Of a stretch of 64,000 nucleotides of DNA, positions 47,110 through 56,227 are shown piece after piece. The DNA comes from Oceanicola sp. (lineage in GTDB: Bacteria > Pseudomonadota > Alphaproteobacteria > Rhodobacterales > Rhodobacteraceae). Under the pieces are notes generated by a model, which saw only the letters and a list, made by a program, of their open reading frames with translations, was not told the DNA's origin and made no database searches. The position numbers and the translations under genes are program-made. The stretch's first letter is position 1; each line of letters opens with the position of its first letter. The stretch covers positions 1,738,895 to 1,802,894 of the forward strand of contig CP051231.1 of NCBI GenBank assembly GCA_017792405.1, in the 5' to 3' direction.

Positions 47110-50100
47110 GGATTTCACCCTTTCCAAAAAGTCCCGGCCCGTAGCGCTCGGAGATCTGCGCCACGTGAACTTCGAACGCCCCGGTCACGCCATCGCTGGC
47201 CTGCAGCGCAGCACCATAGGTCCAGGCAGGCGTGTCTACGGTTGCCTCTCGCACCACCACGCCGCCTTGAACCACCCGCAGCAGGTAGGCCTCGCTCGCT
47301 TCGCCAACCGGCACCTCCGGCACGTCCCAACCATCACCGTCAATTCGCGTTCTGCGCACCCAGCTGACAGCCAGGTCCCCTGCCCCATCACGCCGCCCGC
47401 AGATGTGGACTGGCGTATAAGGCCGAAGCCCGTTGCCATCGAAAGCCTCCTGCCGCTCCTCGAAAGACGGATCGTCATAGGGCCGTCCAGCAGCACCGAT
47501 CCGATATGTTCGCGCAAGCCTCCGCGCCCCGCTCGCTAGTTCAATCTGGGTCAGGCTGTCGTCGAGCAAGACCACTTCGCTGCCCACCGGCCACTCGGGC
47601 GGCATCAGCCCGTCCGTGCCAAGCTGGCCACGCAGTCGCAGGCTCAACTCATAGGTGCGCTCACCCACCAGTACGGCCTGCGCGAACTGGAAAATTTCCC
47701 AGTTACCCGATGAGCCGTCTCCAATTGCCACGGCGTTGCGCCCGGCTAGCACCTGCGCTTCGCTGTCAGAGGAGAGCACCCCAGAGCTCAACCGCACTCG
47801 CAAAGGCGCACCACGGTCCCATTGACCTGGACGCGCGGCGGCAAGCGCGGTTTCCGTCTGCCCGATCGTAGCACGTGAAGAGATCAGCCGGTTCAGCTCA
47901 TAATCTTCCCCAGCCACCGACGAGTATACGGCCACCGACCCTGGCCAAGGCACCGCCGTCGCCGCGATATGCGGTGCGTGCTCCACCTCCGATCCGGTCA
48001 GCAGCGGCAAGTCGAGAAACAGCGGATACACCGGCAGAGGCGGCACGAAAGGCACCAGCGCAACGGGGTCTTCGATAGCATCACTCGGCTTGTAAACAGA
48101 TGGCTCGACCCTGACCGCATCGATGATCTGGCTCCCTGCCTGCTCGACTCGGTCCACCCGATAGTCCGCCACCCTGTCTTCGGTCGGCAGTGTCACGACA
48201 TCCCCAGCCCCGATCCCCAGCCGCGACGGCGGCAGGGCGAAACGTGCCGTATCGCGCGCCACCCGGCTCTCCGCCAGCCAGCGCTCCACGATCCCCTGTG
48301 CCTCCGATTGGGTCAGCGCCAGCGGCAGTTCGGAATGCGCAACGCCGTAAGAAACCTCGTCAGGGAAGATCGCTTCCGCCGCCCGCACTTCGTAGTCCCC
48401 ATTGGTCTCCACGTAGTTCAAACGGACCCGGCCAGCCGTCTCGGCCGACGGCGCGCGGATGAGGGTAATGTCAGCGTCCAAATCATCGGTAACGGCAAGT
48501 GCTTCACGCTCAATCCCGTCTCGCGCCCGCCCCGTCCGGCTCGCGAAGCGCAACACGCCTTCTCGTTCCACAGCATCGAAGCCAAAAGCCAGCATCAGCG
48601 GCTGCAGCGCGGCCCTCGCGCCGCCAAGATCCTCAACCGTGTATCCGCGAACCAGCCCGTATAGCGCGCCAAGATCGAGCGCATCCAACGAAACGCCCGA
48701 CCGCAAGCACAATTCGGCAACCACCGCCGGTAGCGCTTCACTCGTGGCCCGCCCGTTCAGCCAATGTCCGCGCGCGTAATTCTCGCCATCGCTCCAGGTC
48801 TCCAGAGCGGCTGGAAAATAGGGGAATGGCCGCGCATCCCACGCCCAGACGTGGGCGCGCGACATGTCCACCATTGGCCCGCCGTATTCTGCAGAGATCG
48901 GGTTGTTCTCCACGGCCTCGTAATGCGCCGAGATCGCCCGCAGATACTGCGCCTGGATCAGGTCATCGCGCGTTCCATCGGAGTAATGTGGCAACCCGCT
49001 TTCCGAGCTTTTGGCATCCAGAAACTTGTTCGGCTGGTTGGTGCCCTTGTCGATGGCCGCACAGCCCAACTCGGTAAACCAGATCGGCTTGGATTCCGGC
49101 AGCCAATCGGTCGGCGCTGCCTGCCGCACTCCGTCGATCCGCTCGTGATGGGTGTTCTGCCACCAGCTCTTCAGATCCTTGTACCGCCACACCCACGGCT
49201 CGCCATAGGCACCATCGGTGATCGGCGTGCGGATCTGGGCATCGCGGGCCGCCTGGTGGGCGTAGTACCAGTCATACCCTTCGCCCCCGACTACATTATC
49301 CTTGAGGTAGGATAGGTCGTAGATTGCGCCTGCCGAAGCATCCGCATGATCCTCGCCATCCCGCCAGTCCGAGAGCGGCATGTAGTTGTCGATCCCGATG
49401 AAGTCGATTTCCGGATCAGCCCAGAGCGGATCAAGATGAAAGTAGACGTCCCCCGAGCCATCCTGCGGGTGATACCCGAAGTACTCACTCCAATCGGCGG
49501 CATAGCCGATCTTGCAGCCCGCCCCCAGAATGACCCGCAATTCAGCCGCCAGAGCCTTCATCTGGGCAACCGCCGGAAAGCCGCCTGCCCCCCTGATCTG
49601 GGTCAAGCCGCGCATCTCGGAGCCCATGCAGAATGCCTCCACGCCTCCCGCCGCCGCACACAGATGTGCGTAGTGCAGGATAAACCGGCGGAACGACCAT
49701 TCTGTCGGGCCGCTGTAGCTCACCACCTTGCCGCTGACGGAAAAGTCGCTCGCCGTGGCCGTGCCGAAAAAGCTGGCCACCTCCGCATCTGCCACGGCCG
49801 TGCCATCCGGCGATCCCGCGCGACCTTCAGCGACAGATTGGGTGATCCGCCCGCGCCAAGGCAGCTTCGGCTGGTCGCCTGCCCCGGTCCACGGGTCAGG
49901 CAACCCATTGCCCTCTTGCTGGTCCATCAGAATGAACGGGTAAAAGACAACCTCCTGCCCCGCCGCCCTCATCGCCGTGATCGCCTCGATCACCGCCGCG
50001 TCCGCCGGGGTGCCGCCATAAACCGGGCGGTCCTCCTCATCGCGCGGGGTCAGCTGCGCAGCCGAGCGTGTCACACCGTTGACCCGCCAAGCCATCGGTT

Positions 50101-51034
50101 TGCCGTCAAACCCGGCCTGTTCGACCTTCGGCCTGATCTTGCAATTCCCGCACCGCAGATCACTGCCGAACCAACTCACCACCAAGGAAACCGAGCCGCA
50201 GGCGGGCAGCTCATCGGTCAGGGTCTCTAGCGAAAGCGCAAAATCGGTCTTGCCCGTCGGGTTGTTCACATTCGCCGACTGGCTATGCCCTTGTCCAAAG
50301 TCATAGTGCACCGGCGTTGTGGCCAGCGCATATTCCCCGGTGCCGGGCACAAGGGCTACGGCCTTCACCACCCGGCTGAGGCTGCGAGCTTCAGGCGTGT
50401 CGACCTCCTCCGTCACGGGCCGCACCACCTCGAAAGACAGTTGCGGTACTCGATTGCCAAACTCCGCGAGTTGCAGGTCCTCGATCACCACGTAGGCTAC
50501 GCCGCGGTAGCTTGGCACGTTGCCCTCGCCCTCCACGGCCTCCATCTTCGGGTCCGGCAACTGATCTTCGCTACCCGTGTAAACTCGCATATTCAGATCG
50601 TCGGGTGCGATCTCGACACCATCAGCCCAAACCCGGCCAACCCGGCTGATCTCGCCTTCGCACAACGCGACCGCGAGGCTTATCGAGTAGGAATAGCTCC
50701 GCACCGTCGGACCGCTCGGCGCACCCTTGCCGCCCGTGCTCTCCTCGCGCACCCTCTCCTTGAACTGCGTCGCCCAGATCACCTGCCCGCCCACACGCAT
50801 CCGCCCATAGACCTGCCCGATCGGCGCCCCTTCACTGGCGCCGGTCACGCGGAAGCGTTCAACCTTGCCGGTCTCAACAACCTGGCTACCCTGCCCCAAC
50901 ACCCGCTGGTCGATGGCCCGGCCCAGGGTAGCCCCAACCGCCCGGCCAATGACCGCGCCCGACAGGCCCAGAAACGTGCCGCCCAGCGTCGAGCCAAGCG
51001 CGGCCCCCGCCGCCGAAAGTAAGATCGTCGCCAT
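47102..51034 (-). CDS. GTA gp15, host-specificity/baseplate megatron protein
   Basis: 1310 residues. It begins with a hydrophobic Gly/Ala stretch (LLSAAGAALGSTLGGTFLGL), then carries a TIM-barrel-like domain typical of GTA tail proteins (about 400-720; QEGNGLPDPW, IDFIGIDNYMPLSDW, WFTELGCAAIDKG) and phage tail-tip modules in the C-terminal half. In the RcGTA particle this protein closes the baseplate and forms the tip. No frameshift is seen over nearly 4 kb. Its start overlaps the gp14 stop (TGATG). Confidence 0.93.
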   Translation of the reverse strand: MATILLSAAGAALGSTLGGTFLGLSGAVIGRAVGATLGRAIDQRVLGQGSQVVETGKVERFRVTGASEGAPIGQVYGRMRVGGQVIWATQFKERVREESTGGKGAPSGPTVRSYSYSISLAVALCEGEISRVGRVWADGVEIAPDDLNMRVYTGSEDQLPDPKMEAVEGEGNVPSYRGVAYVVIEDLQLAEFGNRVPQLSFEVVRPVTEEVDTPEARSLSRVVKAVALVPGTGEYALATTPVHYDFGQGHSQSANVNNPTGKTDFALSLETLTDELPACGSVSLVVSWFGSDLRCGNCKIRPKVEQAGFDGKPMAWRVNGVTRSAAQLTPRDEEDRPVYGGTPADAAVIEAITAMRAAGQEVVFYPFILMDQQEGNGLPDPWTGAGDQPKLPWRGRITQSVAEGRAGSPDGTAVADAEVASFFGTATASDFSVSGKVVSYSGPTEWSFRRFILHYAHLCAAAGGVEAFCMGSEMRGLTQIRGAGGFPAVAQMKALAAELRVILGAGCKIGYAADWSEYFGYHPQDGSGDVYFHLDPLWADPEIDFIGIDNYMPLSDWRDGEDHADASAGAIYDLSYLKDNVVGGEGYDWYYAHQAARDAQIRTPITDGAYGEPWVWRYKDLKSWWQNTHHERIDGVRQAAPTDWLPESKPIWFTELGCAAIDKGTNQPNKFLDAKSSESGLPHYSDGTRDDLIQAQYLRAISAHYEAVENNPISAEYGGPMVDMSRAHVWAWDARPFPYFPAALETWSDGENYARGHWLNGRATSEALPAVVAELCLRSGVSLDALDLGALYGLVRGYTVEDLGGARAALQPLMLAFGFDAVEREGVLRFASRTGRARDGIEREALAVTDDLDADITLIRAPSAETAGRVRLNYVETNGDYEVRAAEAIFPDEVSYGVAHSELPLALTQSEAQGIVERWLAESRVARDTARFALPPSRLGIGAGDVVTLPTEDRVADYRVDRVEQAGSQIIDAVRVEPSVYKPSDAIEDPVALVPFVPPLPVYPLFLDLPLLTGSEVEHAPHIAATAVPWPGSVAVYSSVAGEDYELNRLISSRATIGQTETALAAARPGQWDRGAPLRVRLSSGVLSSDSEAQVLAGRNAVAIGDGSSGNWEIFQFAQAVLVGERTYELSLRLRGQLGTDGLMPPEWPVGSEVVLLDDSLTQIELASGARRLARTYRIGAAGRPYDDPSFEERQEAFDGNGLRPYTPVHICGRRDGAGDLAVSWVRRTRIDGDGWDVPEVPVGEASEAYLLRVVQGGVVVREATVDTPAWTYGAALQASDGVTGAFEVHVAQISERYGPGLFGKGEIHD

Positions 51035-51486
51035 CAGCGCCCCCCTTCGGGAAATTCAAATCGTGCCGCCACGCGCCGGGCCCAGGGCCGGGTGAACGAA
51101 CTTTCCACCACCCCGTGGCCGGAATAGGCATGGATGAAACTGGCCGCCGGGCCGATCCGCGCCTGCAAACCCAGATGCTTGGCCACGGACCCTTCCCGCA
51201 TCCGAAACAGCAGCACATCCCCGGGCGCTGGTAGCTCGCCCGCCGCCTTCTCCCGCAAGTGCCGCCGCGCCGCGTGCCACAGTGCCTCCTCCCGCGCGGG
51301 CTCGGACCAGTCGCGGCTGTAGGCCGGCACCGCTTCAGGCTCGCCGCCGAAGAGCTCGCGCCAGATTCCACGCAGCAGGCCAAGGCAATCGCATCCTGCC
51401 CCCTTGCAGGAGGCCTGATGGCGATAGGGCGTGCCGAGCCACCCGCGTGCCGCCACCACGGTCCTCGCCCCCATATCACCCACCAT
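51034..51486 (-). CDS. GTA gp14, NlpC/P60-type cell wall peptidase
   Basis: 150 residues. The catalytic Cys is in GAGCDCLGLLRG after WLGTPYRHQAS, and the His in HLGLQARIGPAASFIHAYSG. It is a baseplate-associated peptidoglycan hydrolase that helps DNA cross the wall of the recipient. It overlaps gp13 by 11 nt. Confidence 0.92.
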   Translation of the reverse strand: MVGDMGARTVVAARGWLGTPYRHQASCKGAGCDCLGLLRGIWRELFGGEPEAVPAYSRDWSEPAREEALWHAARRHLREKAAGELPAPGDVLLFRMREGSVAKHLGLQARIGPAASFIHAYSGHGVVESSFTRPWARRVAARFEFPEGGR

Positions 51487-52423
51487 TCTGTTGGCCGGTC
51501 AGAAGGGTCAGAATGGGTGACAAGGGCTTGGGTGCCAGGCTACCGCCATCCTTTTCGCTGCCGCCGGACTTGGGGTAACTCATCAGCCAGTCCTCGCCGG
51601 GAATGTGTGGAAAGCCCCGAAAATTCAGGAAGTTGTCAAACTTCAACCGGCAGGTCTGGGCCCGCTTGTCACACCCCGCTTCGATCCGAACCATGTCGCC
51701 CACCGCAATCTGCGCCGGAAGCTGCTCCCACAGTTCAACTTCGCGCCGCGCGTTGCTCAGGCGGTCGTTCTTGACCAGCCCGACGAGGCCCGCGGCCTCC
51801 CCACTCAGCACCCGCAAACGCCCCCGCTCGAACCACCGTTGGTCGAACTCGGCCATGCCCGAAAACCGAAAGACCCGCCCGTCCTGCACCTGCTCCACCG
51901 CCACCTCGGCGCTATATCCGGGGACAGACAGATCAAAGCGGCACATCCCGTCACCCAGCACTGCGCTGCACTGCGGCTGATACACACGCCCCTGCGGCTG
52001 GTTCAGCGCCTCCGTGAGCCCGCGCAGCTCCGCCTCGAACGCCCCGTTCGCCCGGCTGACCTCGCCGATGGTCCCGCGAAACAGCATCAGCCGCGCGCCC
52101 GGGTCGGCCCAGTTGACCATCCAGGCCCGCACCTCCGCGCCGTCATAACGTCCGGCCAGAATGTCTTCCTCGGTGATCGCCTCGCTCATCAGCGCGCCAA
52201 GCGCTTCGGTGTTGTCCACCGCCAGCCCCGTGCCCTGCACCAGGGCCTTGGCGGTCAGCCCGGAGTTCGCCTTGAAGGCAATGCCGTCAAAGCCAACACC
52301 CTCATCGTGGTCGGTAAATCCCAGCACCGCACCATTGAGCCGCTCAACCGCCCAGCACCGGCAGACCGTGGTGATCCCGCCGCCGAGATGCGCATGCAGC
52401 GCCGCCGCCTCCGCCCCACTCAC
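51476..52423 (-). CDS. GTA gp13, DUF2163 baseplate hub protein
   Basis: 315 residues. Starts with GTG overlapping the gp12 stop (GTGA). Motifs of the DUF2163/phage_BR0599 family are clear: CRCWAVERLNGAVLGFTDHD at the start, QCSAVLGDGMCRFDL, and near the C-terminus CDKRAQTCRLKFDNFLNFRG with four-cysteine spacing that binds a 4Fe-4S cluster in the RcGTA hub. The last 40 residues form a Pro/Gly-rich tail. Confidence 0.92.
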   Translation of the reverse strand: MSGAEAAALHAHLGGGITTVCRCWAVERLNGAVLGFTDHDEGVGFDGIAFKANSGLTAKALVQGTGLAVDNTEALGALMSEAITEEDILAGRYDGAEVRAWMVNWADPGARLMLFRGTIGEVSRANGAFEAELRGLTEALNQPQGRVYQPQCSAVLGDGMCRFDLSVPGYSAEVAVEQVQDGRVFRFSGMAEFDQRWFERGRLRVLSGEAAGLVGLVKNDRLSNARREVELWEQLPAQIAVGDMVRIEAGCDKRAQTCRLKFDNFLNFRGFPHIPGEDWLMSYPKSGGSEKDGGSLAPKPLSPILTLLTGQQNGG

Positions 52424-53052
52424 AGTCGCAACTCCACCACTGGAACCGTCGGCACATCGCCCGCCTTGAAGCTGGCCACCGAGGTGTGGATCCGGTCAGT
52501 GTCAAACCGCACCGGCACATCGAACTCAAACCCCGCCGTCACCGCGAAGCCGATCGAAGGCGCATCCTCGAATGTGATCATCCCGGTCGTCGTCTCAACC
52601 TCGAAGTGGATGCCCTGTTGGTAGAACGTGCCCTCGATCCCCGCCGTGACCGAGCCAAAAACCGGCTTGGTGATGGGCCGGGTGTAACTGGCCTCGCCCG
52701 AGCGATAGGTCTTCGAGAGCTGAAAGCTCTTCGTCACCCCGTCGCCGGTGCCGATCACCTCGTCCTGCCAGCCCGGCGTGCCACTGGCCGCGCCGGTCTT
52801 GAAATCCGACCAGTCCTTCCAGCGAAACCCGTGGAGTTGCCCGCGCCGCGCCTCGAAGAAGGCCAGCAGAACCTCCACGTCATCTAGCGAGCGCATGCCC
52901 AGCCCCGCGTCATAGCGCCTGCGCGAATGTGCCCAGGGCGTGTTGCGCTCCTCGAAGCCGTTGGCCAGCGTCACGATCTCCGTCCGCCGCTCCGGCCCGC
53001 CCACCGAGCCGAAGCTCAGGCTGGCCGGAAACCGCACCTCATGAAATCCCAT
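52420..53052 (-). CDS. GTA gp12, DUF2460 distal tail protein
   Basis: 210 residues from the ATG at 53050-53052. The TIGR02217/DUF2460 pattern is present: FHEVRFPASLSFGSVGGPER, RRRYDAGLGMRSLDD, FFEARRGQLHGFRWKDWSDF. In the particle it forms the ring joining tail tube and baseplate. 36 nt separate it from gp11. Confidence 0.92.
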   Translation of the reverse strand: MGFHEVRFPASLSFGSVGGPERRTEIVTLANGFEERNTPWAHSRRRYDAGLGMRSLDDVEVLLAFFEARRGQLHGFRWKDWSDFKTGAASGTPGWQDEVIGTGDGVTKSFQLSKTYRSGEASYTRPITKPVFGSVTAGIEGTFYQQGIHFEVETTTGMITFEDAPSIGFAVTAGFEFDVPVRFDTDRIHTSVASFKAGDVPTVPVVELRL

Positions 53053-53088
53053 GTCCGATCCTTCCAATTGCTGCTCGTGCCGCCCGCC

Positions 53089-53751
53089 TCAGCGGTTGCG
53101 ATGGCCCTGCGCCAACACCCGGCTCATCTGCGCCGCCACCTGCGCCCGGCTCCGCTCGAAGCCCTTCACATCCGGCGTCGAGATATTCATCACCACGTTG
53201 ATCGGCCGGCCCCCGCCCTGCGTCTTCACGCCCAGCGAGCCATCGGCCCCGCGCGACAGCGGCATGATCGCCTCCGGCCCCGCCTCGCCCATCAGCCCTC
53301 GCCCGCCCCGCATCGGGAAATACGTGGGCGATGAGACGACCCCGCCCTTGGCAAAGGGCTGCACCCGCCCCTGGCTGAAGGCCCCGCCCTTCTCAAAGGC
53401 GAGACCGCCGGTGATGAAGTTCTCGATCCCGCTGCCGATGAGCCCCCCGAAGTGGTCGGTGATCGGCTTCATCGCGGCATTGTAAGTGGCGTTGATCATC
53501 GCCTCCGCGACGGTCCGCAGCGCCTCCGACAGCCGCATGCCGTCAAACACGAGCCCGTCGAATGCCTTGCGCAGACCCCGCCCGATCTGGCTGGAAAGCT
53601 GCCCCACATTGGCCTGCGTCACCGTCAGGCTCGCCTGCATCCGCAACAGCTCGGCATCGAAGGCCGCCACCATCTGAGCCGCACCGCCAAAGGCACTTTC
53701 CAGCGCGTCCACCTGTGTCTCGAGGGCCTCGGCCCCGTCGAAATCTGCCAT
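53089..53751 (-). CDS. GTA gp11, tail tape measure protein
   Basis: 220 residues, far shorter than most siphophage tape measures, in keeping with the short GTA tail. The N-terminal half is helical; the middle contains MKPITDHFGGLIGSG and GGAFSQGRVQPFAKGGVV, and GRGLMGEAGPEAIMPLSRG is the block common to phage tape measure C-termini. It sets tail length. 2 nt separate it from the small chaperone gene. Confidence 0.9.
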   Translation of the reverse strand: MADFDGAEALETQVDALESAFGGAAQMVAAFDAELLRMQASLTVTQANVGQLSSQIGRGLRKAFDGLVFDGMRLSEALRTVAEAMINATYNAAMKPITDHFGGLIGSGIENFITGGLAFEKGGAFSQGRVQPFAKGGVVSSPTYFPMRGGRGLMGEAGPEAIMPLSRGADGSLGVKTQGGGRPINVVMNISTPDVKGFERSRAQVAAQMSRVLAQGHRNR

Positions 53752-53753
53752 CG

Positions 53754-53936
53754 TCAGTTCCTCTGCTTGTCAGGAAAGGCCGCGGAAAGTTCCGCCAGCC
53801 GGGCGCGGGTGAGCGGCGGCGCGGCCTGCTCCAGCCCGAGCATCACCATCAGTTCCACCGGGGTGAGCGCCCAGAACTCCGCAGGCTTCAGCCGCAACTC
53901 CAGAAGCCCCCGGCGGAGCAGGCCCGCCCAATCCAT
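53754..53936 (-). CDS. Small tail assembly chaperone-like GTA protein (between gp10 and gp11)
   Basis: 60 residues beginning MDWAGLLRRGLLELRLKPAE and continuing FWALTPVELMVML, the pattern of the small GTA/phage tail chaperones placed before the tape measure gene. It follows gp10 with no gap. Small size and conserved place are the evidence. Confidence 0.85.
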   Translation of the reverse strand: MDWAGLLRRGLLELRLKPAEFWALTPVELMVMLGLEQAAPPLTRARLAELSAAFPDKQRN

Positions 53937-54257
53937 TCAGCCGCTCTTGGGCAGGGCGAAGGCGCGGGCCAGCAATTCGGCCGCAACCCGGGCAGCCTCC
54001 ACTGGTCCACCACCGATCTCAACCGTCAGCAATTCCGCAGCCCGGCCCTGCCAGCCCCCGCCGCGCAGCCCGGCGACCAGCAGCGCCAGCACATCGCGGG
54101 TGCTGAACCGTCCGCCCTCGAAGCGTTCGACCAACTCCATCAACGTGCCGGTCTCCAGTGCCGCTTCCAGCTCGGCCAGCGCGCCCAGCGTCAACTTGCA
54201 GCGGTGCTCGGCGCCATCCAGCACCAGCACGGCTTCTCCTGCCCAGGGGTTGGCCAT
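53937..54257 (-). CDS. GTA gp10, tail tube assembly protein
   Basis: 106 residues of the GTA gp10 family: VLVLDGAEHRCKLTLGALAELE, then ETGTLMELVERFEGGRFSTRD and AVAGLRGGG-like VAGLRGGGWQG. Together with the 60-residue gene it takes the place of the tail assembly chaperones of phages. 2 nt after gp9. Confidence 0.9.
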   Translation of the reverse strand: MANPWAGEAVLVLDGAEHRCKLTLGALAELEAALETGTLMELVERFEGGRFSTRDVLALLVAGLRGGGWQGRAAELLTVEIGGGPVEAARVAAELLARAFALPKSG

Positions 54258-54259
54258 GC

Positions 54260-54673
54260 TCAGATCGCCGTGAAGCTCAGCGCACCCGCCGACGCCAGCG
54301 CCAGCTCATAGGTCGCCTCGCCGTCATGGCTGCCCGCGTATTCCACCGAGGTGATCTGGAACGGCCCCTCCACCACGCCGAAATCGGGGATGATGACCTG
54401 AAACTCCGGTGTCTCCCCGTCAAAGAAAATCTGCCGCGCCCGCTCGTCGCTGTCTTCGTCGCGAAACACCCCCGAGCCGCTGATGTTCGCGCTCTTCACG
54501 CCCGCGCCCGCCAGCAACTCGCGCCAGCCACCCTGGCTCTCCAGCGAGGTCACATCCACGCTCTCGGCGTTAAAGCTCACCCGCGTGGCCCGCAGGCCCG
54601 CCACGGTCTCGAACAGGCCCGATCCGGTCATGTCCATCTTGATCAAAAGGTCCTTGCCGTTCTGGGCAACCAT
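54260..54673 (-). CDS. GTA gp9, major tail tube protein
   Basis: 137 residues of the TP901-1 type major tail family: NGKDLLIKMDMTGSGLFETV, then VDVTSLESQGGWRELLAGAG and a beta-rich C-terminus (VVEGPFQITSVEYAG). Stacked hexamers form the tail tube. It has the largest upstream gap of the tail block, 24 nt, with AAGGAGAAC before the ATG. Confidence 0.92.
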   Translation of the reverse strand: MVAQNGKDLLIKMDMTGSGLFETVAGLRATRVSFNAESVDVTSLESQGGWRELLAGAGVKSANISGSGVFRDEDSDERARQIFFDGETPEFQVIIPDFGVVEGPFQITSVEYAGSHDGEATYELALASAGALSFTAI

Positions 54674-54697
54674 CTGCGTTCTCCTTGAAAATGAGGG

Positions 54698-55105
54698 TCA
54701 GTCGTCGATCCGCGCGGCAAAGCGCAGGTCGATCCGGCGTTGGTCGCCCTCGCCCACCCGTCGGGCGCGAGCACGTTCGAAGTTCAGCGCAACCAACGTG
54801 CCGCGCGAGAGCGTGAAGGCCGCTCCGGCCAGCGCATCGCTGATCGCCCCGGCAATCTGCTTGGCCCCGCCAAAGCCCGCCGCATCGGTGACGACGCTCA
54901 CCGTGAACCGGTGCAGCGCGCCATCGCCGGTGCAGTCGCAGCGCGAGAGCACCTCCTCCGGCCCGAGGCTCACATAGGTGCCGGGCGGGCTGCCCGGCGG
55001 TGCGGCATCGTAGATGTTGCTGCCCACAAGCGATGTAACGCCCGAGTCCGCGATCAGGTGCTGGTAAACGGCGGCCTGAAGCGCCGCAGAGGCTCCGTAG
55101 CTCAT
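54698..55105 (-). CDS. GTA gp8, tail completion/terminator protein (DUF3168)
   Basis: 135 residues with the DUF3168 pattern ASAALQAAVYQHLIADSGVTSLVG split over residues 5-28 and VYDAAPPGSPPGTYVSLG-like NIYDAAPPGS-PPGTYVSLGPE. It caps the tail and joins it to the head. Overlaps gp7 by ATGA. Confidence 0.9.
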   Translation of the reverse strand: MSYGASAALQAAVYQHLIADSGVTSLVGSNIYDAAPPGSPPGTYVSLGPEEVLSRCDCTGDGALHRFTVSVVTDAAGFGGAKQIAGAISDALAGAAFTLSRGTLVALNFERARARRVGEGDQRRIDLRFAARIDD

Positions 55106-55443
55106 GCCGACACCTCCTCGCGCGCATAGCAGGTCAGGTAGCGGCCATGCTCATCCCGCTCGGCCACCGCCAGAATGCGAAAGATCCGGCTCCCCTCCCT
55201 GAAGCGCTGTTCAGGCTTGGGCCGGCTCATCGCGCTCGGCGGGGCCGCCCGAACGGTGATCCGGTACGGCACCGAGGAGACGGTCAGGAACTCATCCGCC
55301 CGCTCGCTCCCGCTGCCCGACTTCACCTCTGCCCAAAGCTGCCCCAGCTCGGCCCATGTGCGGCTCCAACCGCCCAGACCATCCGGCACCCGCTCCGGCG
55401 TTTCCAGCACCAGCTTGCGGTTCAAAACCGGCGGCACCTTCAT
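55102..55443 (-). CDS. GTA gp7, head-tail adaptor
   Basis: 113 residues from the ATG at 55441-55443, which overlaps the gp6 stop (ATGA); the longer frame reads into gp6. Head-tail joining family: LNRKLVLETPERVPDGLGGW, WAEVKSGSG and VPYRITVRA, then RFREGSRIFRILAVAERDE. It forms a ring below the portal. Confidence 0.92.
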   Translation of the reverse strand: MKVPPVLNRKLVLETPERVPDGLGGWSRTWAELGQLWAEVKSGSGSERADEFLTVSSVPYRITVRAAPPSAMSRPKPEQRFREGSRIFRILAVAERDEHGRYLTCYAREEVSA

Positions 55444-56036
55444 GTCCGCCCCCCGGTGATGCGGATGCTCCGCCACCGCTCGATCAGCGCCGACACGCCA
55501 TAGGGGATCACCCCCTCGCCCGGCCGCGCCTCGTGGCGATAGTCGTAGTAATGTCCCGCCAGCAGCAGCACCGCCTGCGCGAGATCAGCCGGAATGTCAG
55601 GCCAACTGGGCCCGAAGCCCGCGTCGAACTCGATCACGATCTTCCCGCCCTTCGGCACGCTCGGAAATGCCGTGCCCGTGGAATGGATGCGCGGGCGGTG
55701 CGTATCCGGCTCCAGCCGGTACTTGCTCGGCTCCACCGTGGTTTCCCAATCCAGCAGGTCCACCGTCTTCACGGAGGTGATGCCGCTCACCGGGGCGACG
55801 GGCAGCGTCATCGCATCCGCCCCCCGCCAGCCTGCCAGCACCCAGCGAAAATCCCGCTCCAGCAACACCTTGCCGGTCCAGGCCTCGACTGCGGCAATCG
55901 CCGCCCGCAGGAGCGATTCCAGCAAGCCGTCCTCCGCGCCCTCGTCCGAAAATCCGGTGCCCATGCGCAGATGCGCCTTGAACTCGGTCACCGGCAGCGC
56001 GGTGGCCTGCACCGAGGTCAGCTCGGTCAAAATCAT
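55440..56036 (-). CDS. GTA gp6, head-tail connector
   Basis: 198 residues of the phage gp6/phiE125 gp8 connector family. The N-terminus LPVTEFKAHLRMGTGFSDEG and AAIAAVEAWTGKVLLERDF are typical, as is WPDIPADLAQAVLLLAGHYYD near residue 160. It binds the portal and adaptor. Separated from gp5 by a 190-bp hairpin-rich spacer. Confidence 0.9.
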   Translation of the reverse strand: MILTELTSVQATALPVTEFKAHLRMGTGFSDEGAEDGLLESLLRAAIAAVEAWTGKVLLERDFRWVLAGWRGADAMTLPVAPVSGITSVKTVDLLDWETTVEPSKYRLEPDTHRPRIHSTGTAFPSVPKGGKIVIEFDAGFGPSWPDIPADLAQAVLLLAGHYYDYRHEARPGEGVIPYGVSALIERWRSIRITGGRT

Positions 56037-56227
56037 GTGTCAGTCTCCCGAAAACTCAGCCCTCCCCCGCGCAGCGCGGGTGGCCACGGGCGCACGCCCC
56101 GTGCGCCGCCCGGACGGAGGGGAGCAGCATCGGCACCGCATTGTGCAGCCGGTTGCCCGACCACCCCGGCGCACGCCCGTGTCCCTTGCTCCGGGGGCAG
56201 TTGCACACCCCCGGAGCACCCTCAGCC
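56037..56227. other. Hairpin-rich spacer after the GTA capsid gene
   Basis: The longest gap inside the GTA cluster. Three perfect inverted repeats lie in it: GCTCCGGGGG/CCCCCGGAGC (56188-56217), GGCGCACG/CGTGCGCC with a 3-nt loop near 56094-56112, and CCCGCG/CGCGGG near 56068-56082. None is followed by a U-tract on the minus strand. Confidence 0.6.
56188..56217. other. Strong stem-loop just after the gp5 stop
   Basis: Perfect 10-bp stem with a 10-nt loop, beginning 11 nt after the capsid stop codon on the minus strand, and no U-tract. It is likely to block 3'-to-5' exonucleases or slow polymerase, favouring capsid mRNA over the genes behind it. Confidence 0.6.
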
